From Cymbidium sinense (Eukaryota > Streptophyta > Magnoliopsida > Asparagales > Orchidaceae): a DNA stretch of 64,000 nt. The position numbers and the translations under genes were made by a program. Below are positions 34,013 through 46,759 of this stretch, in pieces; position 1 is the stretch's first letter; each line of letters opens with the position of its first letter. The notes under the pieces were generated by a model, which searched no databases, had not been told where the DNA came from, and saw nothing but the letters and a program-made list of their open reading frames with translations. The stretch covers positions 96,628,271 through 96,692,270 of the forward strand of contig CM038229.1 in the NCBI GenBank assembly GCA_021442155.1, read 5' to 3'.

Positions 34013-37000
34013 TAAAATATATCGATAATGAAGTCTCATTATCTCTGTGAAAAAGGGAAGAAAAATCCTCATTTGAAAGAGAAATGAAGAGAGAATACTA
34101 AAACATGCTGAGATTTAATTACTCTATTAAGGGGACCATAGCATAAGAATCACAAACATAGTGAACACTAAAAATTATAATGATTTGATCATATTAAATA
34201 CACCCAATGTTATATAAAACAAATAAATAGCAAGGATCATATGTTACAAGGAATATGGGCATTGAGGATGCTTAAGAGCTTAGATAGAAATAAACAAATA
34301 TCCATAACTTGAGAACTTACTTGAGCTTCATTTTTATTTATTAATTCATCAAATGGTGAACTAAGATTAAGTCTTAGTATTTATAACCAAAACTACTTAA
34401 TGATGGGCATGCATGCATTAGATGAATGCCTTGAATGATACTTTCTACTTTTATATTAAGGTAATATATAGTGGACATAAAGATTTGAAAAATGTTAACC
34501 ACCATAAAATACAAAAAAGTGTGATTATTATCACAATAATAATGATTCCTCTTACAATGTAATAATTGTATACCACAAAATGTGCATGGGCAAAGCTAGT
34601 GCCCATGGACGTTAAAGGATCAATGCGGAGCATCCAAGAATGAAAAGCATAGTTCGACAAATGCTTCACGCAGTAATAAAGACTCACTTTGAATGGACGA
34701 GCATGAGAAACGATCATCCCAATCAAGTGATCGATACCCAATAACTCTCCTCATATGTGAAGACTTACCCATGCGAAAGCAACTATATAGCCAAACACTC
34801 TCATCAAACAACTTGCCCCACTAATGTTGATAACCTCACTTGAAAACGCCGCTTTGGCATACAACACTCGCCTTCACTAACAAACCCTCTCTTATTGTAA
34901 TCGACTTAACTGATTTATACTTGCCCCTCAATCTTATAAAAAGGGAATTCCTGAGAAGGGATGGCTTTTGATTATGTTCTGATTGTGAACACTTTTGTAC
35001 TTCTATTGATTTTATGTACTGCTTCTGAGAAGGACAGAGAAGATCTTTTACTTTTATCTTTTGATATAGTAAAATCTCTCATATTCATTGCACATTTTTT
35101 TAACTTTTTTACATGTCTTATCCCACGCGATCTAGCCTTCTCTAGTGCTTAAAATAAGATTCTACATTTTCTATGAATAAAATTGGATTCAACAATAATC
35201 CACTTCAAGAACATTTTATGATTGGATTTAATGTGTTTATCTATGTTTGAATTATTATTAAAGTTTTAATCGACAAATACATTAATAATAATATTTTGTT
35301 GTATAAAAATTTGTGTATGAAAATATTGTCCAAAATAAGGTGACTTCCTAAGAGAAATCTAGAAAAGCAATTAACAAATATTCTATTATTGAAGGGGCAA
35401 ATGATGATCCTAAGAAATGATGTCTAAATAGTTCTTTCTAATATGCTTACTATTCAAGATAATGTAGTGTGATTTACCTCTTATTGCAAACCACACTCTA
35501 TGCTTACTTGAGAGCAAAAATGTTTCTTATAAAATTAAATAGGCAAAATTATTGGCCTCTTTTTCTACTTGGAAATCGATTCACTCATTCAATGATATTT
35601 TAATGATTTGGATTCATCTGATGTTCCAAAATATAAGTCATCTCTCTACTACTCATTTTACATCAATAATTCATTAGTGAGTCCAACTCAAAGGCAAGCC
35701 TCTGACTTTTGGTACCCTTATTTTATTAGTCCTTCAATCCTCTCAGCAAGTGCAACTTTTCTAATCTACTAGTGCATTTCTACCCACTTAGCTCTTTTTT
35801 GCCACTACTGCACACACTTATTGCTTAGCAAGCTCCTACCCATGCACTCACTAGTGTTAGATCAATCGGCACATTATTATATGTTTCCTTACTATCATAA
35901 TTTTATTTGTTGTGTTACCCTTATGCTATTAATACTCACATAAATCATCAACACACACAACCTATCGACACTCTAAAAAACAATTGACAAGATTCTACTT
36001 TATAATATTATATCTAATATGTTGGCCAACTACTATACCTAATAACATTCATATTCTCCTATTATATCATCTTTAACCTATTAGTATTGCCGACTCATCA
36101 CCAATGATGTGACCTATCAGCTCATTCGCCAACCCATCAACTTCATTTGTATGGTCGGTAATATCCTAGTTCTTTTATGTACACCTTGATGCACATGTTA
36201 TTTTACTTTTGCATGGATTAAAATATATATACATCCACAATATCACACTATCTATCATGATTTACTACTTTGCCCCATCATAAATCTCTGTATGTTTGGC
36301 TACTACTTGAGCACATCATCTTCAATTAGAATTATTGCTTAGAGATCCACATTTGTTGAATTAAGAATATAAAAAAACATTATTAATTAAGAATATTTTC
36401 AACATCATACTCGGGATGCAATTAACTATAAAATGTATACCTATAAAAATTATAATCTTTAAAACTCATCTAAGCATCTCATGCAATTATGAGTAATCTA
36501 AGAGATTTCTCTCAATCACTTTTTCATTGACTATTATGTTAGTGGCAAGATTAATAACTATTTCTCATTCTTTCTTCATCTTTGGATGGTCAATTGTATT
36601 ATTTACTATTGCATTTCTTCATTTGTTTTCTTATTTGAAGATATTTTCTTATCCTTTATAGATTATCTCAATCCTTTTTTATTACACTTATCATAATTCA
36701 AATTTGATTCATTGTCTTCTATTTTCACTACCATCTAAAACTTCAAGAATTTATAGGAGAAAATTAAGTTCCATAGCTATTGACAAAAAAGATTACATTG
36801 TATAATGTCCAATACACAATTATGTTTGTTGCTCCCCAAGTAAAAGTCTTCAATAGACCAAGGAACCCCACCTAACACATGGTTCAATATAAGGCATATT
36901 CCAAAAAAGCATGTCTCTTCTAGAGTACCTCCAAAGGTTATAATGGTTGGCATATCCTTTAACCCACAAACAAGAGGAAGAAGTCATTGTTTATTTCAAC

Positions 37001-37423
37001 ACAACATAAATAATTGAAAAGAGAGAAGATAATAAATACTTATTTCAAAGAAAGCTTGAGTATCCCTTAAAGTGAAAGGCATATTCTATGTAATTTTTTT
37101 ATAATTTATAGAAGCAATACAGAAATATTAAAATCAATATCTTATATGATTATAATTCTAATTAAATGATGATAACAAAAATGATCAAAATATCCTTCTC
37201 CGAGCACTCTCAAGTCATTACCTTCACAGATCTTCCCTTAATTATTGCTGATAAGATAGAGAATCACACAATGAAGTCCTAAGAATCAGTAAAATAAAAT
37301 AAAGAAAGTCAACAAATATAACTAATCAACTTTATATAAACACTGAGCTTGTTTTGATTTAAATATTGCCACTTCAATATATTAGATTTACGTTATTAAC
37401 TCCTCATATTTTCTCCATACTTA
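34013..37423. other. Long anonymous stretch
   Basis: No domain, TIR or LTR pair recognised. A TATA-like 'cttataaaaaggg' at about 34936 with downstream T-rich DNA could be a solo LTR promoter, but no second copy is in the window. 35400-36300 is pyrimidine-rich on the plus strand and could be a heavily decayed retroelement; no motif survives. The minus-strand frame at 34451-34741 and the plus-strand frame at 34961-35152 are unsupported. Confidence 0.4.
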
Positions 37424-39879
37424 TTTATGAACGGAATTTTTTAAAATAAGTATCATTATAAATTTAATTAGGGAATTAAATATTATTAAAAAAATTTAGA
37501 AATAGATATAATAGTGACTAAATGTGCGTCAACACCGGCGCGTGGAAGATAAGCATGTTAGCGTGAAGCGGTCGCTCACTTAGGCGACTTCATTTACTGA
37601 AGTACTTAGTGAAGCGACTAGTCGGTTAAAGAAATCCGATTAATCGACCTATTCTTTCTCTAATTTGTTCGTTCCTATGTCGCCTTCCGTGAGTCGCCCA
37701 CCATTTTGCCCCTTCCGAGCATGGTCATCTTCTTAGTCTCCAGCTTGGCGGTCCATTGCTCCAACCCCGACATTGTTCCATCTTCCCCATTCTAGCCAAA
37801 ATCAGCTCGTTTTCTTCCTCGGCTGTCCATGATGTTTGACGACTTCTCTCTCTATCTAACTTGGAACCCAACATTAGCTTACGATGATTGTGACTCCATT
37901 CCATTCGAAGTTTCTGCAGTAGATTCTACTATTTTTTTTTTAATTCATCATTCTTCGTCAACACGATAAATCTCTATTTTTCTCATTTATAAATTATTAA
38001 ATTATGTGCTCTAAGGCTTAGAAATGTATGGTTAGAATTTTGTAGTTGGATTTGATTTGTAGGTTTGTGTCGTTGCGGTTGAGTATTTTATTAGTAATTT
38101 TAGGTTATAATATATATACTATTATAAGTGACTACAAAATATTTTTGAATGGTATGAGTTGAGTTTGAGTTATTGCGTTAGCTTGTAAGCTTAGAGTCCC
38201 ATTACTTATAGTCACGTTAGGTGGCGGCATTTGTATAACGTGGATTGATTTAAATTGCTTATAATTTATGTAATTTGTTCCACAAATAAATTTGGCAATA
38301 TTTTTTTTAGATTTAAGAAATATTGATATGATTGGTTATTCTTCGCCATTATTTGAGGAATGAGTAGAAGTTTGTTTGATCTTTTATGGAGGCTAGTATC
38401 GATCATTGATCCAAGTTATGTGGGAGGTTCGTCCGGTTAAGGTTACGCACATTATTGAATTGAAATATCGAATTATGATGTCATTGAACATTGATTTAAT
38501 TCGCCACTGTAAGTCTTACATGTCGTTATCGGGTAATGGATTTATAACGTTATATCGGCGATGAAGTTTGCGATGTATTTTGCTGAATGAAAGCGTTAGA
38601 TATTAGTGTTGTATGTGGAAGTGAAGGATGCTAATGTTGCACCCACATTACCGATCCGAATAAGGTCGGATATATACCAATGACGCACAAGATTTCATCG
38701 CACATGCACTTATGGCGACAGCGACTTTGATGAATTGATTCCCGTAATACCTTGTCAACATTTCCCATATACTTGTAATATTTAATATCAAAGTTTGTCA
38801 TCCTTCTTATGAGTTTTGTGGCGGCGATGATGTTATTTATCGCTTTAGAACCGTATGTGCCTTAGAGTGCAGAGATGAATACTAGACTATGAGCTTGTTC
38901 AAGTTGAGTCGGCGGGATATCAATGATGATGTTCACTTAAATTAAAAGCTACTATGATTGAGAATATATAATACGATCTTTTAAAAAATCATTCACCTAA
39001 TATTGATAGTGAAAGTCGGATGTTGTCATAAATGAGTATGCGAATGTAAAACTGAGAATGATGATATTTACTTTGATTGATCGAGATGAAAATGTCCTAA
39101 ACGACGATGTTGAAATCACAAGTGACCTTATCGAAGGAATGTGTTTTACAAAGTAAGCTTCAATTTGCCATTATTGGGTGGTGTATAGTGAATAATGTTC
39201 AATTCCAAAGCATTACCTCTAACCAAAAGAACTATCATTGCATAGTCCTGACACCTCGTAATTGGCGTTTGCATTGTAACAACAACAAACACTTAGGAGG
39301 TGCTTGAAGAATATCCAAAATTGGGGAACACCATAGATGTATCAATGTAGTTAGCGCACAATCATCGATAGTGCGATTCCAAATTCATAGCTTATTTCAT
39401 TAAACTTGTGATCGACATCAAATTGATCCAGAGATTATAAGTAAAATAGAGTCAAAGTTTAATGTTAAAGTTACTTACATAAAAGCACAGGATGCAAGGT
39501 GTAAAGCAATAAAAACAATCTTTAGCGGTTGGGAAGAGTTTTACAGATGTCCATTATATGAAATCGGTTGTCTTACTTTGGGTGTTAAAAATATCTAAAC
39601 CTAAAGCAAAAACATAAGAGCTTAAAGCCAATCCTTGATGTAATAGCCAATCGCATGTTAAAAAAAATTTTCTTTGTAATGGCCCACTAAAGTGGACAGA
39701 TCTAATCTCGATCTCATCTTTACACTGAGATATTCTGACTTAATCGTCACTAATTAGGGCATTAGACATTGTTACACCCACTTAGTGGATTATACTTATT
39801 TCTAAATTTTTATAATAATATTTAATTCTCTAATTAAATTTATAAGGATACTTATTTTAAAAAAATGTCCTTTATGAAC
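37424..39879 (+). mobile_element. Mutator-like element with TIRs and 9-bp target duplication (MULE-2)
   Basis: The direct repeat TTTATGAAC is exact at 37424-37432 and 39871-39879. The element itself (37433-39870, 2438 bp) has inverted repeats of about 95 bp: the left begins GGAATTTTTTAAAATAAG and the complement of the right begins GGACATTTTTTTAAAATAAG. Both continue as 'attataaatttaattag...gaattaaatattatta'-type sequence with few mismatches. The 9-bp duplication and long TIRs are the signature of the Mutator superfamily. Inside is the N-terminal part of a MuDR transposase (39060-39600). The DDE catalytic core is absent, so this copy is non-autonomous. Confidence 0.9.
39060..39600 (+). pseudogene. 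Truncated MuDR-type transposase, N-terminal region (MULE-2)
   Basis: DNA-binding part of a Mutator transposase. The open frame 39107-39307 reads KLQFAIIGWCIVNNVQFQSI and then TPRNWRLHC, matching the 'F.S...L..AI..WC...N..F...' and 'C...C.WRL.A' segments that precede the MULE core. After a frame change come GEHHRCINVVSAQ (the 'G.HTC' zinc-ligand region) and, further on, IDPEIISKIESKFNVKVTYI and AIKTIFSGWEEF, the usual 'DP...I..I...F...V.Y.KAW.A...I.G.WE.SY' block. The coding trace stops near 39600, about 170 bp before the right TIR, so the DDE domain was deleted. Upstream (about 38370-39050) weaker MuDR-like sequence may continue the N-terminus. Confidence 0.65.
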
Positions 39880-40407
39880 ATTATTTAGACCTCTCATATA
39901 TACTTTACAGAGTCTATCTATTTTATGGCCACAAGAGAAGCTCTATATAACAAATACATCAATATTTGTTAGGCTGAAAACATGCCAAAATAAATAAAAT
40001 TGCCATTTTTTTTTTGAAAAATTATGATGGTTGATTCGATCACTTATATATTTGGGATTTATTTACTTATTCATTTGGACAATACTTCAATATTTTAAGT
40101 TGATTCCTTATTTTTCTTATTGTTTTAGCAACTTGAAACTTCATCTTGATAGCTACTTCGATAGGTAGATAATTTTTTTTTGTTCTAAGAAATTTATCCA
40201 TTACTACACTTTAAAATAATAAATACATACGAAAGCAAACAAAATAACAATAATGAACACTTCATTTCTAATAATATTTTTTTTTATTTGTAATGATATT
40301 ACGATGAATTTATTTTAGAATAAATAATTAATTAAAATTTGTATTAAAAATTCAAAACTTGAGAAAATCCTTATTAAATTTTGACTAAAATACCACAATC
40401 TCAAATT

Positions 40408-40489
<82 letters not shown>

Positions 40490-41589
40490 CATCCATAGAA
40501 ATTAAAACCAACACCAACACGTCACAATTCCAAGAGCACACTCTATTACACATCGTTATTGAGTCAAAATTCTAGAAAAATGCATGGTTTTCATGCTAAT
40601 CCATAATCTTATTATTACTTGGTGTCAAATTCCTTGTGATTAGTAATGAGTATTCAAATGTTTTACTAAATTATTATAATTTTAATTAAAATTATTATAT
40701 ACATAAAATATATATATATATCTTAACAATTTATAAAATAACACGAATTTAACTCTATTTATAATAATATATCCACCAATCATCAACAAATTTAAAATTT
40801 AAGCGACTATAAAAATTTATTTATTTATTTTCATAAGATAAAACTTTATTATAATATAAATGAGATACAAACTCAAATTCTTTGCAACAACTTCAAAAAT
40901 CTTTTCTTTATAGAAAAAAAAACTTTTATAATAAACATAAAAAACTAATAAATAACACTTTTATATTATATAATTGTATAGTTTTTTTTTAAAATTTATG
41001 TGGGCTTAAATGAACCACAAGTCACTTTTCAATTCACACTATGACCAACAAACATTGGGCCCTATATTTCCTTATTTGGGTTTTGTTTGAACCATCCCAT
41101 ACTAAAGAAATCCTTCATAGGCAAATAGTCCAATTTGGTAGGTTTCTTAGTAAAATTTTCAAAGTGTCCTAAAATATTTAAATAAAAATAAGTCTAAAAC
41201 CTTTTTATTTTTTATTGTGCATACTATATTCATTGTTCCTTCACATGCTTTTATAAAGTCAAATGTGAGAAGCTAAGGCGAAATTTAAAACAATTGTTCT
41301 GTCGGCATGCGGCGCGTTATTCTCCTTTCCTCATCTACCTTTGAGAATTAGGCAATGCTAACGCTAAATTTGTTCATGATAAAGGACAAAATTACAATAA
41401 TTTATGGATTAAAATATAAATATAAATTTATATCTATTATATGATAATAAATTTATTTTATAAGTAAATTATTGCTATTTGTGTTAATATATTCATAGTA
41501 ATAAAAATAAAATATTCAATATTTTAATTTTAAATGAACATCTAGATCAAAATTTCATATAGAAAAAACATGATTATATGTTTATGGTA
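39880..41589. other. AT-rich spacer with a (GA)n microsatellite
   Basis: An uninterrupted (GA)n tract of about 75 bp lies at 40411-40485. Otherwise no feature is recognised. Confidence 0.6.
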
Positions 41590-41810
41590 AAACATACAAT
41601 TTTCATATATTTATATATCTAACAATTAAATTTTTAATATTTATAAAATATTACTCAAATTTTTAATACTATATAAAAATAACACCATTATTAATTTTTT
41701 TAGATTGAAATGTAGCCTTTCATACAAAGAAAAAAATGATATTTTTGAAACTATTAAATTTTAAGTATTAGATATGTAAATGCATAAGAATTATGGGCTA
41801 CATATGTAAT
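41590..41810. repeat. MITE family M1, copy 6
   Basis: The left arm 'catacaattttcatatattt' and the right arm 'tgcataagaattatgggcta' are degenerate complements, with 'tatctaacaattaaattt' and 'aaattttaagtattagata' pairing further in. Confidence 0.55.
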
Positions 41811-42769
41811 TTTCTCAAAAATATATGTCCATAATGAAGCATTTTGGATAAAAAATAGGATTGACTTGCTACCCTCATTTGATGAAGTGTGAGTAATTGT
41901 CCAAAATAAAAAAGAAAAAAAGAAAAAGGAGAAGTCTTCTAAGTGAGAGAAAGATGTGGTGGGATTAATATAGAATTAGAGACCATAACTAAGTTATTTA
42001 TAAGGCTAATTGCCCACCATCTTCATAATAATTTATATTTTACTTTATTTATTCTTGTAAGAACATTCATTGATTATGGAAAGATTTAAGAATTATTATT
42101 GTAATGTGTTACTCTCTCTTGTGATATATTATTATCCCACTTTAATACAAAATGAAATTTAAGATAAGTTAATAAAAAAATTAACAGATATTTCTTCAAT
42201 TTATCTATTACTGGCATATATATAATCAAATTTCCCTACTTAAAATTAGTGGATATTTAAATTTTAAATATTTTTCTTCTATATTATTATTATTATTAAA
42301 ACTGTGTCCAGTTGAGCCACACACCTGAGGCTAGCGCACCATTGCCTACAGCACTTGCGTCCCCGCACAGGCCTCTTCCCTCCTTCCAACTCCTCTCGCC
42401 TTCAGACTTCACCATCTACCTGCAAGCTGACAATAGACAAATAATCAAATCAGAAAAACAAAGAAAGTCTATGATGCCATGAATCAAGAAGGATGACTGA
42501 TCTCCTTCAATTACTTGGTTCATTAAGAAATATAAATCCTTGCTTGCTGACGAGATAAATAAATTATCCTACTAACTCTTTCATATTGTAGACATTCTCT
42601 CCCCACCCTTCTCAATATGTCAACGCATGGCTCCATTCTTCCTTCTTTCCTTCATCAGAGGACGATAGAGAGATAGACGAGCAATTACATGCCGTTTTAA
42701 ACACCAGGAGAGAGAGGGAGAAGAGACTTCTGTATCTTTACAAGCAGCTTTCAAAAGAGGTAATAAATC
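41811..42769. other. Region upstream of the receptor kinase gene
   Basis: AT-rich to about 42300, with a (TTA)n tract at 42284-42298. From about 42310 the sequence is GC-richer with CT-rich and then GA-rich runs (ggagagagagggagaagag near 42708-42726), resembling a plant 5' leader. It presumably holds the promoter and 5' UTR of the receptor kinase. A possible TATA element, 'aaatataaatcc' near 42528, is not certain. Confidence 0.4.
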
Positions 42770-45700
42770 ATGATATTACTTAGCTATCTGCAACAACCAA
42801 ACAGTAGCAAGAGCAGCATCCATGTCTTCTTCCTATCCCACCTTATCATTCTCTTATCATTTCCTATCCCCCATAATGGCTACTCGCCATCAGAGAGGGA
42901 CTCTACGCCTATTTCGATCAAACCTTACCTTCAGCTTCAACAACAGTCGCCTTAGTTCTTGGGTCACAAATGATGACTGCTGCAAGTGGGAAGGAATCTC
43001 ATGTGATGAAAACGGATTACTGAGGTCTCTTTGCCCATTAAAGGCCTTGGAGGAAGCCTCTCCAGTTCTCTTGCAGCTTTGCCTCACCTCACTCAGCTAA
43101 ACCTCTCATGTAATCGTCTCACGGGCAACCTCCCTACTGAAATTCTGTTCGCCAAGTCTTGTTATCTTGGATGTCAGCTTCAACCGTCTCTCTGGTCAAA
43201 TATCGGTGACACCACTTGGAAATATCTCTCTGCAGGTGCTTAACCTGTCAAGCAACTCTTTCACAGGCCCTTTTCCTTCCCTGGGAAGTCTCGCTAGATT
43301 TATCACTGCAATAAATGTAAGCAATAACAACTTCTTTGGCTTATTTCCATCCTCTATATGTAGCCTATCACCTCTCCTCAGAACAATGGACCTGTCTCAC
43401 AACCAATTCAGTCTTGATATCCCCCCAGGACTAGGTAGTTGTTTGCTGTTGAGAGAATTTCAAGCAGGTAACAATAATCTCTCAGGGCCAATTCCACAGG
43501 ATCTGTTTGATATGACCTCTATGTATCATCTTTCCTTGCCTTTCAACCAACTCTCAGGGAATATTGATGGCACTCTTATTGCCAAGTTAGTAAATCTGGA
43601 ATTCCTCGACCTTAGCAATAATCAGCTAAGTGGTAAGCTTCCAGCCTCAATCAGCCAGATGCCATTTCTAGAGCAGCTGGTCTTATATGGGAACAAGCTA
43701 AGTGGTTCACTGCCTCCAGACTTAGCTAACTGCTGCTAAGCTTAAGATTTTGAATCTCAGGTTTAACAATCTCAGTGGTGAATTGAACGGTTAACTTTTC
43801 TGGCCTCTCAATCTTAACATGATTGATTTAGGGAATAATAAGTTTACAGGAGACATACCAACAAGCTTGTACTCATTGAAGTCTCTGAAAGCATTGCGTC
43901 TGGCGAAGAACTCCCTGGAAGGAGAGAGCTCCAGCAATGGCGATGCAAGCCCTAACCTACCTTTCTCTCTCTAGTGATGGACTCACAAATATCACAGCTG
44001 CGCTCCATATCCTCAAAGATTGCAATAACCTCACAGCCTTAATCCTCTCAAAGAACTTCATTAAAGAAGTCATACCGACAAATACTGAATGGGCAGGCAG
44101 GTATTTCCAGAATCTTCAAGTCCTGGGGTTGGGTGGTTGTCAGCTAACTGGGCAAGTACCTTTCTGGTTATCCAACCTGAGCAACCTCTTGGTCTTGGAC
44201 TTATCGGAGAATCAACTCACAGGTTTAGTCCCCACCTGGTTGGGCTCCTTGCCTTACCTCTTCTATCTAGACCTGTCTGGGAACTTTCTCTCCGGAGAGA
44301 TTCCACCAGAAATTACAGGACTGCATGCATTGACGATGGATCAATTTGAATCCCGAATAAATCAAGGTATTCTACAGTTTCCAGTCTTCATCAAGCCTGC
44401 TAATGGATCAGGTCTGCAGTACAATCAGCTGACAGAGCTTCCACCGGCAATATACCTTCAAAACAATACTCTCCACGGCATGATACTTCCACAAATTGGT
44501 CAGCTGAAGAATCTTCATGTGCTCGACCTTAGCCACAACAATTTCTCAGGAAACATCCCAGTAGAACTTTGCAACCTCACCAATTTGGAAAAGCTAGACC
44601 TCTCCACAAACCATCTCAATGGAGAGATCCCTTCCAAGCTGAACAGCCTACACTTCCTGGCGTCATTCAATGTGGCTAACAATAATTTGGAGGGGCCAAT
44701 ACCATTCGGTGGTCAGTTTGATTTGTTTCCACTCTCCAGCTATGAAGGAAATCCTGGACTCTGCGGAGCAAATCTGTTGAAGCATTGCTCCAACCATTCA
44801 GGAAATGATGATCGTTCTACAACAAAACATATGAACAAAAAATCCTAATCGGCATGGCATTTGCCATCTGTTTTGGTGGGGCTTTCATCCTAATCATGTC
44901 TGCTTTCACCATACTGTATATAATGAAAGCTCAGCAAAGAAAGTATGCTCGTACCAATAAGGTAAAGTTTATTTCATCTACTGTAAGCACATTCCCCAGT
45001 CTTCCATCTGGTGACTCCATCTTGGTCATGGTGCCAAATCCTGTTGATTCAACCAAAAGAACCTTTCTATGCCTGACATCTTGAAGGCCACAAATAACTT
45101 TGATCAAGAAAACATAATTGGTTCAGGGGTTTTGGGATGGTTTACAAGGCCATTGTTGCAGACGGTTCTAAGCTTGCAATCAAGAGATTGTCCAGTGAGA
45201 TGTGCCTCATGGAAAGGGAATTCAGAGCAGAGGTTGACGCTCTTTCCAGGGCACAACACAAAAATCTGGTGTCCCTGCAAGGTTACTGTATGCATGGAAG
45301 CTCGTGGTTGCTAATCTATTCATATATGGAGAATGGCAGCCTAGATTACTGGCTTCATGAGATGGTGAATGGTAGTTTAATGTTAGATTGGCCTAAAAGG
45401 CTAAAGATTGCACAGGGAACAAGCCAGGGCCTATGTTATATCCATGAGATCTGTCAACCCCATATTGTTCACAGAGATATCAAGTCCAGTAATATTCTTC
45501 TTGATGAACACTTTGAGGCACATGTTGCAGATTTTGGCTTATCTCGCTTGATCCTTCCTTACAACACTCATGTGACCACTGAGCTAGTGGGCACCCTTGG
45601 CTACATTCCCCAGAGTATGGACAAAGCTGGGTTGCCACATTGAGAGGGGACATCTACAGCTTTGGTGTTGTACTCTTAGAGCTTCTCACTGGAAGGCGTC

Positions 45701-45945
45701 CATTTGAGCTGTTCAAGCCCAAGGAGTTCGCAGAGCTTGTGGCTTGGGTAAAGCAAATGAGATATAAGGGGAAGCAGGATCAGATCTTTGATCTCCAGCT
45801 CAAAGGCAAGGGGTTCGATGAGCAAATGTTGAAGGTTCTTGATATAGCTTGTATGTGTGTTAATGAAAATCCCCTTAAGAGGCCCACCATCAGCGAAGTA
45901 GTAGCTTGGCTAGAAAATGCAGGAGCTGACTTGCAAACAAAATAA
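42770..45945 (+). pseudogene. PSY1R-like: LRR receptor-like kinase, PSY1R/PSKR type (frameshifted)
   Basis: Plasma-membrane receptor kinase of LRR subfamily X; characterised relatives bind tyrosine-sulfated peptides (PSY1, PSK) that promote cell expansion. Domains in order: signal peptide (FFLSHLIILLSFPI), N-terminal cap with DDCCKWEGISC, about twenty LRRs, and an island reading [20 protein letters not shown]. Then come final LRRs, GNPGLCG, a transmembrane helix (44851-44925) and a kinase with Lys (45182-45184), HRD (45470-45478), DFG (45530-45538) and YSFGVVLLELLTGRRP. The stop is at 45943-45945. The total of about 1055 codons is near full length for the family, which normally lacks introns, as here. 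The reading frame changes about eleven times (near 42908, 43030, 43155, 43735, 43790, 43805, 43925, 44839, 45055, 45127 and 45609). Within each frame the protein is well conserved. It is either a recent pseudogene or a functional gene with sequence errors. Phrases such as LVSLQGYCMHG and NNTLHGMI favour PSY1R over PSKR. Confidence 0.9.
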
Positions 45946-46375
45946 TAGATTTGTTTCTGTAATTTTAATTGCAAAATGAAACCCACAGGGTAAATTTCAG
46001 AACAAGTAAGACGTCACATCAGCATACAAATCGTCAAGTATATATCAAAAAAAAATTTTAACATGCTATGTCTCAGTTAAATTCAAATCTGAAATCTATT
46101 GTAGATAGGGCAAAGATTTTAGCTTGAATATCAAATATCATTCAAAGACTAAATTAATTTTTGGCTTTTGAATCTAGTTAAACGAGTTGAGTCGCAAGTT
46201 AAAATTTAGGCTTGATCTGACTTTAAAGTTAATTTTAACTAGGCTTGGTTGAATCGATCCGACTTGAGATCAGATCTCATTATAAATATTATGCATATAT
46301 TTCTATATGTGAATGATTATACAAATGTATTTCAATGAAATTAGATTTGAATGCATGTATGTAACTATGAGTGTG
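45946..46375. other. 3' flank of the receptor kinase gene
   Basis: AT-rich. AATAAT just at the stop codon and 'gcaaaatgaaa' shortly after could serve polyadenylation, but no clear AATAAA is placed at a typical distance. Otherwise nothing is recognised. Confidence 0.35.
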
Positions 46376-46387
46376 TCTATCTATCTA

Positions 46388-46451
<64 letters not shown>
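46376..46451. repeat. Compound microsatellite (TCTA)n(TC)n(TA)n
   Basis: Successive tetranucleotide, dinucleotide TC and dinucleotide TA runs directly abut the left end of the copia element. Confidence 0.9.
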
Positions 46452-46452
<1 letters not shown>

Positions 46453-46730
46453 GAAACCAAAAAATTGAAAAAGGTTTTTCTTCTCTTGTTATTCCAATAA
46501 GATTTCAAATATATACAAAATTGGGATCTCGGTTAACCTCTGATCAACTCTAAAAAATAAGAACAAATTTTTCTATATCTTGCTAAATCAAATTAGGAAA
46601 AACACTTTCTATCTTTAAACCAAATTAGAGAAGAAACTTTCTACATCTAACTAAAAGAAATGAAGAAAGAATAAAAAGAAATAAATGTATGAAATACACG
46701 TCCATAAGTGTGTAGCTAACTTGTTTGCTA
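46452..46730 (-). mobile_element. 3' LTR of the copia element
   Basis: About 280 bp, collinear with 49449-49683 with scattered differences. Its inner edge (minus-strand 5' end) follows the purine-rich AAGAATGTGGAAA, the likely polypurine tract (46731-46743). Confidence 0.75.
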
Positions 46731-46759
46731 TTTCCACATTCTTCCTCAAATCAGCCAAT

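Noticed and set aside
42300..42340. Minus-strand A-box match (TGGCTCAACTGG) as a SINE or tRNA upstream of the receptor kinase
   Set aside because: No B box, no cloverleaf and no tail follow; a (TAA)n tract comes directly after the motif.
45104..45295. Minus-strand ORF within the kinase domain
   Set aside because: Shadow of the conserved kinase coding sequence on the plus strand.
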